A stretch of DNA of 64,000 nucleotides from Gonocerus acuteangulatus (lineage: Eukaryota; Arthropoda; Insecta; Hemiptera; Coreidae). The notes below the pieces were generated by a model. It was not told where the DNA came from. It saw only the letters and a list, made by a program, of their open reading frames with translations, and searched no databases. Of this stretch, positions 25,882 to 34,760 are shown in pieces (the stretch's first letter is position 1; each line of letters starts with the position of its first letter). The stretch is from positions 45,518,611 to 45,582,610 of the forward strand of contig OX328127.1 in NCBI GenBank assembly GCA_946811695.1, in the 5' to 3' direction. The position numbers and the translations under genes are program-made.

Positions 25882-28800
25882 TCTGATTTTGGTGCTAAAA
25901 AAAGGATGACCTTCATTTTAGCTGTTAATTGTTGTTAATGTGGATACAGAATACTGTTCTTTTAGCAAAATCCATGCAAAAAAAAAAAAAAAAAAAATCA
26001 TAGCTCTCATAGTTTTACTATAATACGCCTCTTAGAACATTTCTGGCATGGGGAATCAAAAGACCGTGCGGTATCCAGTAGATACAAAGGGGCTACGTCA
26101 GATACAAAGGGGAAATCTGCTATGATAGAATAGAGTGTGGCAGCCCGCCCGACTTTTAGCTGTATTTTTCATTACCCTTGTTACCTTAATTTTAAATTGT
26201 TGTTCATCGGATGAGGTTAGGCCTGTTTGAGCCCTATTTTTGCTTCTTGGGTACATCCCATGTCCCCAGGTAATTATTTGTATTTACATGATTTTAATAA
26301 TTGATGTGCATATTATGTTCTTATTGGTTCTTTATACGTTATTTAATCCATAACAATGTCTGAAATATATATTTGAGTATTCAAATTATAATATTATCTC
26401 TCATAGGGTCTTCCGGTGGTCTAGTGGCTAGCGCCTTAGTTTCTCTTGCGGGAGATGGTGGCTTCGATCCCCACCGGCGCACAGTGTAACGTCCAATGGA
26501 CAAAAAACTAAATTTTTGATTTATTATATTTAATTTTTAATCCTCTAGCTAAGTTTAGAAACTATTCAAGGAACTAAAATCGTATAGAACTAATAAATAT
26601 TAGTTTTATTTTGATCAACAAACACATTAGCAGTATTATAAACAAGGCAAAGTCTTTACCAACAATCAGTCTGCTTTATACCAACAATCAGTTTGAGCCT
26701 CTCTCGTTGAAGATAGGAACGTGTTTTTATTGGGTGATCCGATGGAAATTACGTCAAAAATATTCCTTTTTTATCTGATATAATTGATTATGGATAATTA
26801 CTCCCTTATTATTTTTCCTGAATTATTCTTCATTGATCTTCAACATTATTCTTAAGTACAAAATTTTGATAGACTATAGTAAAAAAACTTCATCTGAACA
26901 CATCCCAAGTTTTTTAGAGCTATAGTTCACCTCAAGTATAATGTACTGAGGGCAATTTACCTTGCCGAAACTTGCCGATTCCAAAGATCTTTATTTTTAT
27001 TTCCATCATCATTTTTTATTCCAAATTTGAAAAAAAATGTGGATAAATCCATGAAAACGGTACTAATCCTGGGGCAAATGATTCAATTTAATCTGCAGGA
27101 TACTCCTAAAGAAACATTAAGAAATTCTAAAAAAACTGCCAGTTTAGTACTATATTATATGTAAAAAATGTGGGAACGTGTTCACCGCAGAGAAAAAAAC
27201 TCTTATATAAATACTGGTTGAAACAATTTATCAACTTAGAAGAAATTGTTATTAATTTTTATCAAGAAAAGAGATATTCATGCCCTGATGGCCCTTCCGG
27301 CTTCCTTAGAGGCAGACATAAAAAAGAGTTTACAGCGTCGTGTGAGAGATCGAAAATGCGCCGGGTTCTTCTGATATCTGGCCTAAAGCTTTTTTACGGA
27401 GAAAAAATATAAAAAGGCAAAGCAAAATCAGTCCAGACATTAATGAATGTATAATAGAGGATGACATTAATAATCAAATAGATATTGGTTTCGAAAATAA
27501 GTTTACATTCTCAAGAATCCAAAAACGATTCAGACTCGGCATTAAACAAATATTTAATAATTTCATAGAAAATGGTAAAATATTATTATTCTATGACAAT
27601 ATTACTATAAGTATAATTTACTACTATACTATTACTACATTGTATGTTACAGTTATAACATATTTTATAATATTGTTATTAATAATATTATTACCTGCTA
27701 TATTATTTCTATTAATATTACAATTATTATTATTATTATAGCCGTATAGTATGCATTATTATACTATTGTTACCTTGTTTTGAGTTGATTTAAATTGATA
27801 AAAATGCTTATTTGAAAATAACTAGTGGTTAATGATTTTTGTCCACAATCCTCACTACTTCGTTACACTGTGCGGCGGCAGGAATTTTCTCATCTCATGG
27901 CTCACAGAGAAAATTCCTCGCTGCCCCTTGGATGTCAGCGCTAATGGCCTGGACGTTGTGATGTACCGTAAAAAAAAAAAGAAAAACTCATATATTGCCC
28001 ATTCACGACTTTCATGGGGCTCATGTGGCAAATTTGATGTTTGTTATATCAACAATAGCTGAAAAATATTGTACAATAATATATCCATTATTGACCAAAA
28101 ACGTAACAGCACAACAATGTAAGAAGTAAGTGAGGGCGCTTGGATCCCGCATGAAACTTGGAGAGAGGGATGTCATTTCACCTTCATACGGGTAAAAACG
28201 TAAACATTTTGATCCATGTATAGCCTCAAATAATTTATTTAATATCTTTATTTAATAATTAAATTAAATTTAAAATACTATTTATTTTTTATTGTATGTG
28301 ACCTAATTTAAACAAATTAAATACAATAAGACTGAATTGGTTACCCTAACAAGAATTATAAGAAAGTTTTAAACATTTAGCTCAATTTAACATTTGTAGT
28401 TATTCCAATGTGATAAATTCCATTATTAAAATAAAAAGAAAATATTATATTTTTTTCAAAACAAAACTATTTTAATGAATGAGTGTATATTAATGGAAGC
28501 CTTGTTTTATCTCCCAGATACATCATGCGCTCATGTGTGTGGAGAGGAGAGCGCACTTTGGAGGATTAACAACATCTTGCTTCATCATCTCTATGTTTCT
28601 TTTTTCTTCTGTAAGAAACAATTTCATCCTTTCTTCTGTGGCACAGATACGTTCCTTAGAAGTTAATTCTGAATCATTGAGCATGATTGGTGCTACACTT
28701 GCAAACAGCGGAATCAATCCATTTACAGAAGAACCAGTTGTATCTCGAGAGACATGCAGAAAAGTTTTTTCATACATGCAAATGCTTGCTAGTGGAACTT

Positions 28801-31800
28801 TATCAAGTTATTTTATCAAGTTGGTAATGTCCTCATAAATTTGTTCTTGTAATAAAGTTTTCCTGGTTTAGTTTCTAGACAATTTTTTCAAGGAAAATCA
28901 ATCTCACAAAAGTGAAATTTACTTTAAAAAACTTACAGAAAGTTCATTTTTCAGGAACAGAAATAACTAAAATCTTAGTGATTATGTTTCAGGTCATCCC
29001 ATAAGTAATGTAGGTTTTTAATGGTGTGCTATAAGGCATAGGATGAAATCAATGAAAAACGTTCAATCTAAAATGTTACAACAGGATTTTCTTCAACCAT
29101 AGCCTGCAAGGAGTTTGTTGTCAAGCTCTGTTGGTCGACCTGTACGATGCTCGTCTTTAAGCTTGCAGTTTCCCGCTCGAAAGAGTTCAAACCACCTCTA
29201 CACTTGTCACTCACTAATGACATTTTCGCCATATGTATTTCTACCAGTTTTCAATAAGTCGAAGCAGCATTTTCTCCTTTATCAAATTCTCTAAGCATAA
29301 CATGGTGTAAGTGGTGTCTTGGTAGATCCATTTCAAATGAAATTTCAGCATAGAATAAATAAGTTTCACCAACCATAACATGATAAATAGCAGTGTATTT
29401 AATGCTATAGTAAAAAAAAACAAAACAAAAAAAAATGAAAAGGAGGGATTATTAATATAAACAGACAGAATATTAAAAACAAACATAATTTATTGGATGA
29501 CCTGATAAAGATGTCTCAAGGCATAGCCCACTTCAAGATTCATCTATAGGCCTGTTGAATACTTATAGTGAAATGATAACTATCAAATTAACTTGCCTTA
29601 TTATTATTCATTCTGGGTTATTTTTTATTAAATTACTTTTTATATTGTATCAAGAAATACTGGTGGTGATACCATGGATTCTCCTCAGACGCACTATGTG
29701 AGCTTAGAATAAAGCATTTACTAATCTTACGCTTTCACTGAATTGTATACATTTTGGCCCCTACAACTGAGTATAATATTTGAGTAACCATTGTAAAGAA
29801 GAGTTTTGCTTTGTTTTTTTGTCAATAAAAAAAATTGGCCCATTGAGAATAGGGGTGTTTCTGAAAACTAAAACTAAGGGTGCGTTTACACTAGGATAGT
29901 TATTGCAGGATATTTATGTCAGAGAGAAATTCTGACTAATGTAAACCATGAGCAATTTATGTCAGACATACATTTTACATGGTTTACATTAGTCAGAATT
30001 TCTCTCTGATATAAATATCCTGCAATAACTATCCTAGTGTAAAAAAAAAAAAAAAAAAAAAATCAGTCCCGTAACAGGCCACAAGGGCCAAGAGGGGCAG
30101 ATACTGTAGAGGTATCTGATTCTTGACCATACGGCACACTAGGGAGATAGTGTGGTCAATACTATGCTCCGGCCTCCTGATTTTGTCCTTGGCTGCTAGA
30201 GTCATTATCAGAACTGTAAAACATTAGGAGAGTGTCTATTTTGTACAAATGTTTGATTCTCATACAACCATAAACTTTCTCTTAAGACATGGTCTGTACA
30301 TGCTCTGGCCCCTGACTATCAAACACATCTCAGATACCTCTTATGGATAATGTTGCCTGGAGAAAACTCTATTTCGGCACACCAGTTTTTGTTATAAGCT
30401 GGTTTTGTTCTATAGGGCAGGAAATGTTTTATTTATTAGAATAACTTAATATTATATATTCTCTAGTACACAGTAAATGAAGTATAATAATTTAATTTGA
30501 TATCTCAATAATTTTTATAGTCACTTAAGTACTTACTTAGTATCTTGTTTCAGGTTTGTATACCTGTTGTATTCAGCTTATCAGGGCTTTGCTTAGTAAT
30601 CCTACCTTGGCATTTGTCTTTCTGTTTTTTCTCTCCAAAACTTCAAGAGACACTAAAAGTTAGCTCTAAGCCACTACAGTTCATCGTAGTAAGACTCAAT
30701 CTTTTATTGAAAAGAATATTTAATTTTGTTTTAATTTTAATATCCCTGTATAAATAACACAGATGTTTTGAGATAGATTATCTACAGGTTACAACCCTTT
30801 TCTAGCCAGGATCGAGGTGATCTTTCTTTTGAAAGAAAAGCAACCATTCCTAGTGAGAATTGAAGTAACAACCTTAGGCATTGTGTGCTAACATGAAAAT
30901 AACAAAAAATTAACGAAGCAGTAATTGGTAAAGGACCTGTAATGATAAATAATTTGATACTGGACAATACCTCCATTCCTAATAGACCAATTTAATTTAT
31001 ATTTCTTACATATCTTATTCTTTAGATGTGCACAAAGTGCTGAGTTTCATTGCAATATCAAACAACTGTTAAGGGCACATTAACTTGTGTCTGGAGTAAA
31101 CCCAAATCGACAGATTTTGCTTGTTAACAAACTCATCCTATTGTTTGCTATGGGCCTATTAGTGTGAATTCACAGATTTGTAATTTAGCTTTAGCCATAA
31201 ATTTGATGCAGGCTTGCCTCTTGTGATCATATTTATAGTTTTTTTCAGAAACATAAGTATAAATAAGGTAGTATATAGCCACAGTTCAGAAGGAAGTCCT
31301 TGCTTAGATACATTTCTGCTAGTGTGATATCAATATAAAACTCAGATTTGGTATACGATTTTCCACTAGGTTTAAGTATCATTAAATGCTCTAATTCAAG
31401 CCAAATAAAGTTTCAAGTATGATTATTTTTAGACATTTAGAATATGATTACAGACAAATTGCTGTCATTTCAGAAACTTGAAAACGAGTTTAATATACAT
31501 CCCTTTAAGATAAATATTGGTAAAGGAAATGTACTGGATATCCCCAGGAATGAATGCAGTAACTACTGCTCCCTGATAAATGAAACATGTAAAGGAGATC
31601 TTTTTAATCTAGCCAGGTGAGAAACTTATTAGAACTTCAAAAACAGAAATTGTATACTTTCTCTGTTTCTTGCTAGTCATTGGTTGCTATTAGCAGATTT
31701 GTTATTTTTTAGCAGTTAATCACCATTAGCTTTTATAGGTTACTGCTAACAACAAGAAATAACGGATGCATGAGTTAGCAGTTTAGGAGCCGCTTGCGAA

Positions 31801-34760
31801 ACTCTACAATGGAAATCCTAGCAGTTAGCTCCACCGATTAACTTTCACTGTACTGACATCCTTGTCCTCCAAGCTGCTAACCTGCTAATTTAATCTTTAT
31901 GCTAGTCTTCATAATAGATAGCCGTTAGCACTGGCGATTCTCTTTTTCTGTATTGACAACCTTTTCCTCCAAGCTGCTAACCTGCTAATTTAATCTCTAC
32001 GCTCGTCTTCATAACAGATAGCCATTAGCACTGCCGATTCTCTTTCTCTGTATTGACAACCTTTTCCTCCGAGCTGCTAACCTGCTAATTTAATCTATAC
32101 GCTCATCGTCGTCTCTGCAGCAAAATAATAAAAAACTTACACATGATAACTGTTGAATCTTAGGGATAACAAAATTAATAAAACATAAATATTCGAACAT
32201 AAATATAATAATTATTAATAATAATTAACAAAATATAATAATCATTTAAAATGAGGACGATGAATGATGAATAATAAAATGACTTAGAAGAGAATAAAGC
32301 AGAACATTTGTACGTTTAATAATTTTACAAAAAATAGGCTACCTTCAAAACATCACAAATTAAAAAAATGGAAAACATTCAAAGAACATTAAAACGATCA
32401 AAACTTTATCTACTGCAGAAAACAAAGTACCTATAAACCTTAGGTTTCAAAAATCAATTATTGCACATGGTTAAAAAAAAAAATAAAATGAAAGAAAAAA
32501 ATTCTTCACAAATGAAAAAAAAAAAAAAAATTCTTCACAAATTAAAAAAAAATCACTAATTAAACGTCAATTTCATTGTGATTGATGAATATGGTGCTCA
32601 TATAACCTAAAGAATTTATGCATATAAATAAATAGGAAATCAGATTGTAGTAACCAGCATTTTCCGTGAATTCCATGCCGTAGTACTTTTTAACATTCTC
32701 TGAAACTGTTCGATAAGAATTAGAAGTTATATCTGTTATTTCTAACTGCTAATCATTATTAGCATAACCCGTTAGAACGATGATTTTTTGTCCAAGAGTT
32801 ATGAATTGGAAAGATATCATGAAACGGGTTGATTATATAGTCTCTGCCACGTCAAACTAATGAATATGGAAAATCTCATTTTTAGATTCAGGACTTTGCT
32901 CTTAGTCCTGAATCTAAAAATGAGATTTTCCATATTCATTAGTTTGACGTGGCAGAGACTATATAATCAACCCGTTTCATGATATCTTTCCAATTCATAA
33001 CTCTTGGACAAAAAATCATCGTTCTAACGGGTTATGCTAATAATGATTAGCAGTTAGAAATAACAGATATAACTTCTAATTCTTATCGAACAGTTTCAGA
33101 GAATGTTAAAAAGTACTACGGCATGGAATTCACGGAAAATGCTGGTTACTACAATCTGATTTCCTATTTATTTATATGCATAAATTCTTTAGGTTATATG
33201 AGCACCATATTCATCAATCACAATGAAATTGACGTTTAATTAGTGATTTTTTTTTAATTTGTGAAGAATTTTTTTTTTTTTTTCATTTGTGAAGAATTTT
33301 TTTCTTTCATTTTATTTTTTTTTTTAACCATGTGCAATAATTGATTTTTGAAACCTAAGGTTTATAGGTACTTTGTTTTCTGCAGTAGATAAAGTTTTGA
33401 TCGTTTTAATGTTCTTTGAATGTTTTCCATTTTTTTAATTTGTGATGTTTTGAAGGTAGCCTATTTTTTGTAAAATTATTATTGTCACTCTAACCCCTTT
33501 ATAGAAAAGCCTTATTTAAATGTCAATGGATAGAATATGTTCATTCCTATTTTGCTCTGATTTTCATATTTGATAGTTTGACATGGTAGGATGATATGCA
33601 GTGTCCTGAGAAACCTTATTTTTATTGATTTACACCAAATGTTTTAAAAGGTGTACTTATTTTTTCAGGTTACTTGGTGATGGTAAGCAAATACACATAT
33701 GTGATTATATGAGGAAAACACTTTTAATCTGTGCAGCATCACAGGGCCATTTGGAGTGTGTCAAATACATTTTGAATACATGCCCCAGATTACTGAAACA
33801 AACAGATATGTGAGAACCACGTTATTAAGAAGTAACAACTCATAAGGGCAGTAGGAATAAAATCTATTTTCGTATATCTTCCTAGCCTTCGTTCTTATTT
33901 TTTGTGATATGAGGTAAATAAAGAGGGGCAATTTTCCCTTTGAACAAGGAGAGGAGCTTGCATTTGCTTACTCTGGTGTCTATTAGCCACAGTTCTGCTA
34001 TTATTAGACCTATGATGGGCAGCTAAGGTAAGGGGAAATGTAGCAGAAGAGCTCTCAACTCAAACATTAGGCCACCAAACATGTAGGGAACTAATGTTTG
34101 ATTAAGTGGATGAAAATTCATGAAGTGCACCACTTTTGTTATTAATAACAAGTTAAAAAAAAAATATGAAAATCTTAAAAATGTATTTAAAATTGTTCTA
34201 AATCATTCAATGATATGAGAAGAATATCAATATGGATATTAAACAAGGCCAATCCAAACACATACAGATACAGCAGATAAAGGATGCAATGCAAACCCCT
34301 CAGATTTATTACATTTGAATACTCTGTAGTACGTTATGTCTATTAGCTCAGTATTAATAAGACAATTTTTTCGAATGCATTGATTTTCCGTTATTTATTG
34401 CACTGAGATAATTCGAATTGGTAAACTGTCATGCAAAAAATCTAAAAAAATATTTACCTACCACATTAAATATTTTTAATACAATATATCTACTTTGAAT
34501 GCGGGTTTGTATTGAAAAATGAAATGTGATAATTGTATGGTATCAGGGTTAATATTTCTAGATATCAAACATTTTTTACAATAATATTTTTAATAACACG
34601 AATAAAAGAAAATAACTAAAATCTTTTAATTTTTTTTAGCAAAGGATCTACAGCAAAAGAAATCGCAGAACATTTCGGGCACAAAGAAATTGCTAGAATA
34701 CTTCAGGATTATGAAAATGCAGAAACTGGAAGTTCCTTTAAAGAATCTATTAAATTATAA
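14225..34760 (+). CDS. glutaminase-like protein, probable pseudoenzyme (12 exons)
   Basis: The coding exons are 14225-14375 (ATG at 14274), 15396-15526, 21966-22095, 22711-22838, 23412-23521, 24400-24521, 25365-25523, 28647-28823, 30554-30688, 31474-31616, 33669-33809 and 34640-34760. All phases match and the model encodes 532 aa. The order follows animal kidney-type glutaminase: helical N-terminal region, glutaminase domain (about 122-400), ankyrin repeats (about 440-525). Hallmarks include PDLWGIS, CKPF, EFYFQ, GATLANSG and EHFGHKEIARIL. Glutaminase converts glutamine to glutamate, usually in mitochondria. Here most residues matching the human active site are changed: Tyr249>Glu125, Ser286>Asp162, Asn335>Glu209, Glu381>Leu259, Asn388>Tyr266, Tyr466>Gly344, Val484>Leu362. 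Lys289 (Lys165) and Tyr414 (Tyr292) remain. Catalysis is therefore unlikely. Open frames and good splice sites argue against a dead gene. No transit peptide is visible. Confidence 0.8.
14555..14748 (+). repeat. SINE family 2
   Basis: A degraded tRNA head with a clear B-box ('gtgggttcgattcc') is followed by 'ggtggctttttt', 'atcctggctagaaaa' and 'gataaatgg..gggcgtt'. It lies in the first intron of the glutaminase-like gene. Confidence 0.65.
15396..15526 (+). CDS. glutaminase-like exon 2
   Basis: Acceptor 'ttgctttcag', donor gtaagt. KLIESGIDIFEDDRAIAAI aligns with the human 'ALKSTGL..SDPRL' segment. It ends two bases into a Leu codon. Confidence 0.8.
15620..15823 (+). repeat. SINE family 2, well preserved
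   Basis: Full head (A-box 'tagccatgagggtt', B-box 'gtgggttcgattcc'), body with 'tatcctggctagaaaaggg' and 'aacctatagataacccg', and tail 'ttaataataaatggacgtt'. Confidence 0.8.
16107..16132. repeat. poly(A) tract
   Basis: An A-run inside the large second intron of the glutaminase-like gene. No clear SINE body precedes it. Confidence 0.8.
16762..16890. repeat. 129-bp foldback (hairpin) repeat
   Basis: Arms 16762-16817 and 16835-16890 are near-perfect reverse complements ('aactggcaggagttgctcc', 'ttgtttaaaac', 'tatatta'), with a short loop containing 'gacgtttcgaac'. A single-armed relative lies near 24830-24920 and continues with 'catcatcagac'. Confidence 0.8.
17101..17226. repeat. 126-bp MITE
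   Basis: The ends are inverted: 'aaagggtctgatagaca' on the left and its near reverse complement ending 'gtcagacccttt' on the right. The match continues inward through 'gaagtgacgtatgttggca'. A hAT-like element has inserted at its right end. Confidence 0.7.
17644..17766 (+). repeat. SINE family 1 (tRNA-derived), short copy
   Basis: The head is 'tggtctagtggttaaagcctt' with B-box 'gattcgattcccgcc'. It goes directly to the tail 'ggccttgatgtcgatggg' and poly(A), so the middle of the element is missing. Confidence 0.75.
17799..17850 (-). repeat. SINE family 1 tail, inverted
   Basis: A poly(T) followed by 'cgccccatcgacatcagggcc' is the reverse complement of the SINE-1 end. With 17644-17766 it makes an inverted SINE pair about 30 bp apart. 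Confidence 0.7.
18860..19073 (+). mobile_element. SINE family 1, complete and recent
   Basis: The tRNA-like head is 'cccgtggtctaatggctagcg' with B-box 'gtgggttcgattccca'. The body contains 'ggcaggaattttatcatccc' and 'tcctcgctccaccctggatg', ending 'gatgcgccgt' plus more than 50 A residues. A perfect 15-bp duplication ('acaatagtaattggg') lies at 18845-18859 and 19074-19088. This is the mark of target-primed retroposition and implies a young insertion. Confidence 0.85.
19769..21030 (+). pseudogene. piggyBac-like relic (tentative)
   Basis: Around 20050-20430 the plus-strand frames give an acidic stretch ('DYIVSDHECDSEETEVWDGE') and, with a frame change, 'KEKPRHRDMAPVF..GKIQSQ-NVRSLH'. This recalls the 'KDK..KW...PP...R..QNI' region near the N-terminus of piggyBac-type transposases. 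Copies of 'agatcccacctcacca' on both strands near 19775-19795 and 19970-19985, and a variant near 21000, could be terminal repeats. It is heavily broken and the class is not certain. Confidence 0.35.
21512..21608 (+). repeat. SINE family 2, tail fragment
   Basis: It has only the body and tail: 'tatcctggctagaaaaagg', 'ctgtagataac', 'aaaggacattaaaat'. Confidence 0.6.
21966..22095 (+). CDS. glutaminase-like exon 3
   Basis: Acceptor 'tatttttcag', donor gtaagt. FLYNCLEGKLVIENFNFL matches human 'LTQAFRRKFVIPDFMSF' in pattern, the helix just before the catalytic domain. Confidence 0.85.
22711..22838 (+). CDS. glutaminase-like exon 4
   Basis: Acceptor 'attgttacag', donor gtaagg. EIPHLGKQNPDLWGISMCSI is a strong glutaminase match. 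It begins with Glu where the human enzyme has catalytic Tyr249, and ends LQDA, placing Asp162 where the catalytic Ser286 should be. Confidence 0.9.
23412..23521 (+). CDS. glutaminase-like exon 5
   Basis: Acceptor 'ttttggttccag'. CKPFLYALALEIFGEEVEKY aligns with the human 'VKPLKYAIAV' segment. The frame runs through an internal donor-like gtaagc at 23470. It stays open to a phase-1 donor gttagt at 23522, adding residues that align with human 'YVGKEPSGLRF'. Only this longer exon joins in frame to the next. Confidence 0.75.
24400..24521 (+). CDS. glutaminase-like exon 6
   Basis: Acceptor 'aacattttcag', donor gtttgt. KILNPAMESGAILLCSMI matches 'KPHNPMVNAGAIVVTSLI'. The substrate-binding Asn335 is Glu209 here. 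'KFDYILSFLK' closes the exon. Confidence 0.85.
24580..24780 (-). repeat. SINE family 2
   Basis: Complete in reverse orientation: 'aggcctggtggccgtgagcg' head, 'gtgggttc' B-box region, and tail 'ctatagataacccgtcc..taataatgg'. Confidence 0.75.
25365..25523 (+). CDS. glutaminase-like exon 7, GC donor
   Basis: Acceptor 'ttgtgtttatttag'. YLAIAYFLESQKCF matches human 'NFAIGYYLKEKKCFP', and the exon ends EDLEFYFQ. The frame and the protein match both stop at CAG, which is followed by gcaagg. The intron is therefore a GC..AG type. Glu381 and Asn388 equivalents are Leu259 and Tyr266. Confidence 0.85.
25802..25877. repeat. (TA)n microsatellite
   Basis: A long TA tract in an intron of the glutaminase-like gene. 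Confidence 0.9.
26407..26488 (+). repeat. SINE family 1 head fragment
   Basis: 'ggtggtctagtggctagcg...gcgggagatggtgg..tcgatccccaccgg' is the tRNA-like head, stopping at the start of the body. Confidence 0.7.
27869..27977 (+). repeat. SINE family 1 body and tail
   Basis: 'cggcaggaattttctcatc', 'aaaattcctcgctgcccc', 'gtcagcgctaatggcctgg', then poly(A). The head is missing. Confidence 0.75.
28647..28823 (+). CDS. glutaminase-like exon 8
   Basis: Acceptor 'cttctgtggcacag', donor gtaatg. IRSLEVNSESLSMIGATLAN aligns residue for residue with human 'LCSIEVTCESASVMAATLAN'. The Tyr466 equivalent is Gly344. Confidence 0.9.
28990..29504 (-). mobile_element. internally deleted mariner relic
   Basis: The ends are inverted: 'caggtcatcccataa' and its near reverse complement 'ttattggatgacctg'. 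On the minus strand the frame encodes RWFELFRAGNCKLKDEHRTG then RPTELDNKLL, the helix-turn-helix region of a mariner transposase. After a frameshift it reads 'QAMVEENPVVTF'. The catalytic part is absent, so it cannot move on its own. It lies in intron 8 of the glutaminase-like gene. Confidence 0.75.
29885..30043. repeat. 159-bp MITE with 66-bp arms
   Basis: Arms 29885-29950 and 29978-30043 are reverse complements ('tttacactaggatagttatt', 'tttctctctga'). A SINE-3 copy with its A/T run is joined directly to the right end. Confidence 0.8.
30044..30205 (-). repeat. SINE family 3, body only
   Basis: An A-run followed by 'atcagtcccgtaacaggcc', 'gaggtatctgattcttgacc' and 'ctgctagagtcatta'. The tRNA-like head is missing. 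Confidence 0.7.
30554..30688 (+). CDS. glutaminase-like exon 9
   Basis: Acceptor 'tatcttgtttcag', donor gtaaga, 45 codons in phase 0. VCIPVVFSLSGLCLVILP corresponds to human 'VGLPAKSGVAGGILLVVP'. The glycine-rich Lys481-Gly486 region that lines the active site is replaced by bulky residues. 'SPKLQETLKVSSK' follows. Confidence 0.85.
30775..30900 (-). repeat. SINE family 2 fragment
   Basis: 'tatctacaggttac', 'tttctagccaggat', 'ttgaaagaaaag', 'tgagaattgaagtaaca' follow the SINE-2 order in reverse orientation. Confidence 0.55.
30990..31150 (+). repeat. repeat family F fragment
   Basis: It matches the tandem-unit part of 2800-2980: 'cgagtttcrttgcaatat'-like string, 'ctggagtaaaccc', 'cagattttgcttgttaac'. 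Confidence 0.5.
31474..31616 (+). CDS. glutaminase-like exon 10
   Basis: Acceptor 'ctgtcatttcag', donor gtgaga. It covers the linker between the glutaminase domain and the ankyrin region (CSLINETCKGDLFNLAR, cf. human 'VINLLFAAYTGDVSALRR'). Confidence 0.8.
31842..32108. repeat. tandem repeat, 100-bp period
   Basis: 'gctgctaacctgctaattta' starts at 31873, 31973 and 32073, exactly 100 bp apart. The intervening sequence is highly similar ('tagcactg.cgattctcttt', 'attgacaaccttttcctcc'). Confidence 0.85.
32317..33481. repeat. 1.16-kb near-perfect palindrome in an intron
   Basis: Left arm 32317-32895 and right arm 32904-33481 are reverse complements over about 578 bp, with an 8-base loop 'ttgctctt'. 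I traced matching strings at the centre (tttagattcaggact / agtcctgaatctaaa), middle (gcatggaattcacgg) and outer ends (gtaaaattatta). Only about one base of length difference is implied. It lies in intron 10 of the glutaminase-like gene, so transcripts would contain a long hairpin. No protein is encoded. Confidence 0.9.
33669..33809 (+). CDS. glutaminase-like exon 11 (ankyrin)
   Basis: Acceptor 'tattttttcag', donor gtgaga. TLLICAASQGHLECVKYIL is a clear ankyrin repeat, matching human 'TALHVAAAEGHVEVVKFLL'. Confidence 0.9.
34640..34760 (+). CDS. glutaminase-like terminal exon
   Basis: Acceptor 'aattttttttag', stop TAA at 34758-34760. GSTAKEIAEHFGHKEIARIL completes the second ankyrin repeat (human 'NTPMDEALHFGHHDVFKIL'). 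The protein ends SFKESIKL shortly after. Confidence 0.9.

Noticed and set aside
33625..33813. Plus-strand ORF starting at 33625 as a separate small gene
   Set aside because: The part after 33668 is exon 11 of the glutaminase-like gene; the part before is intron and acceptor.
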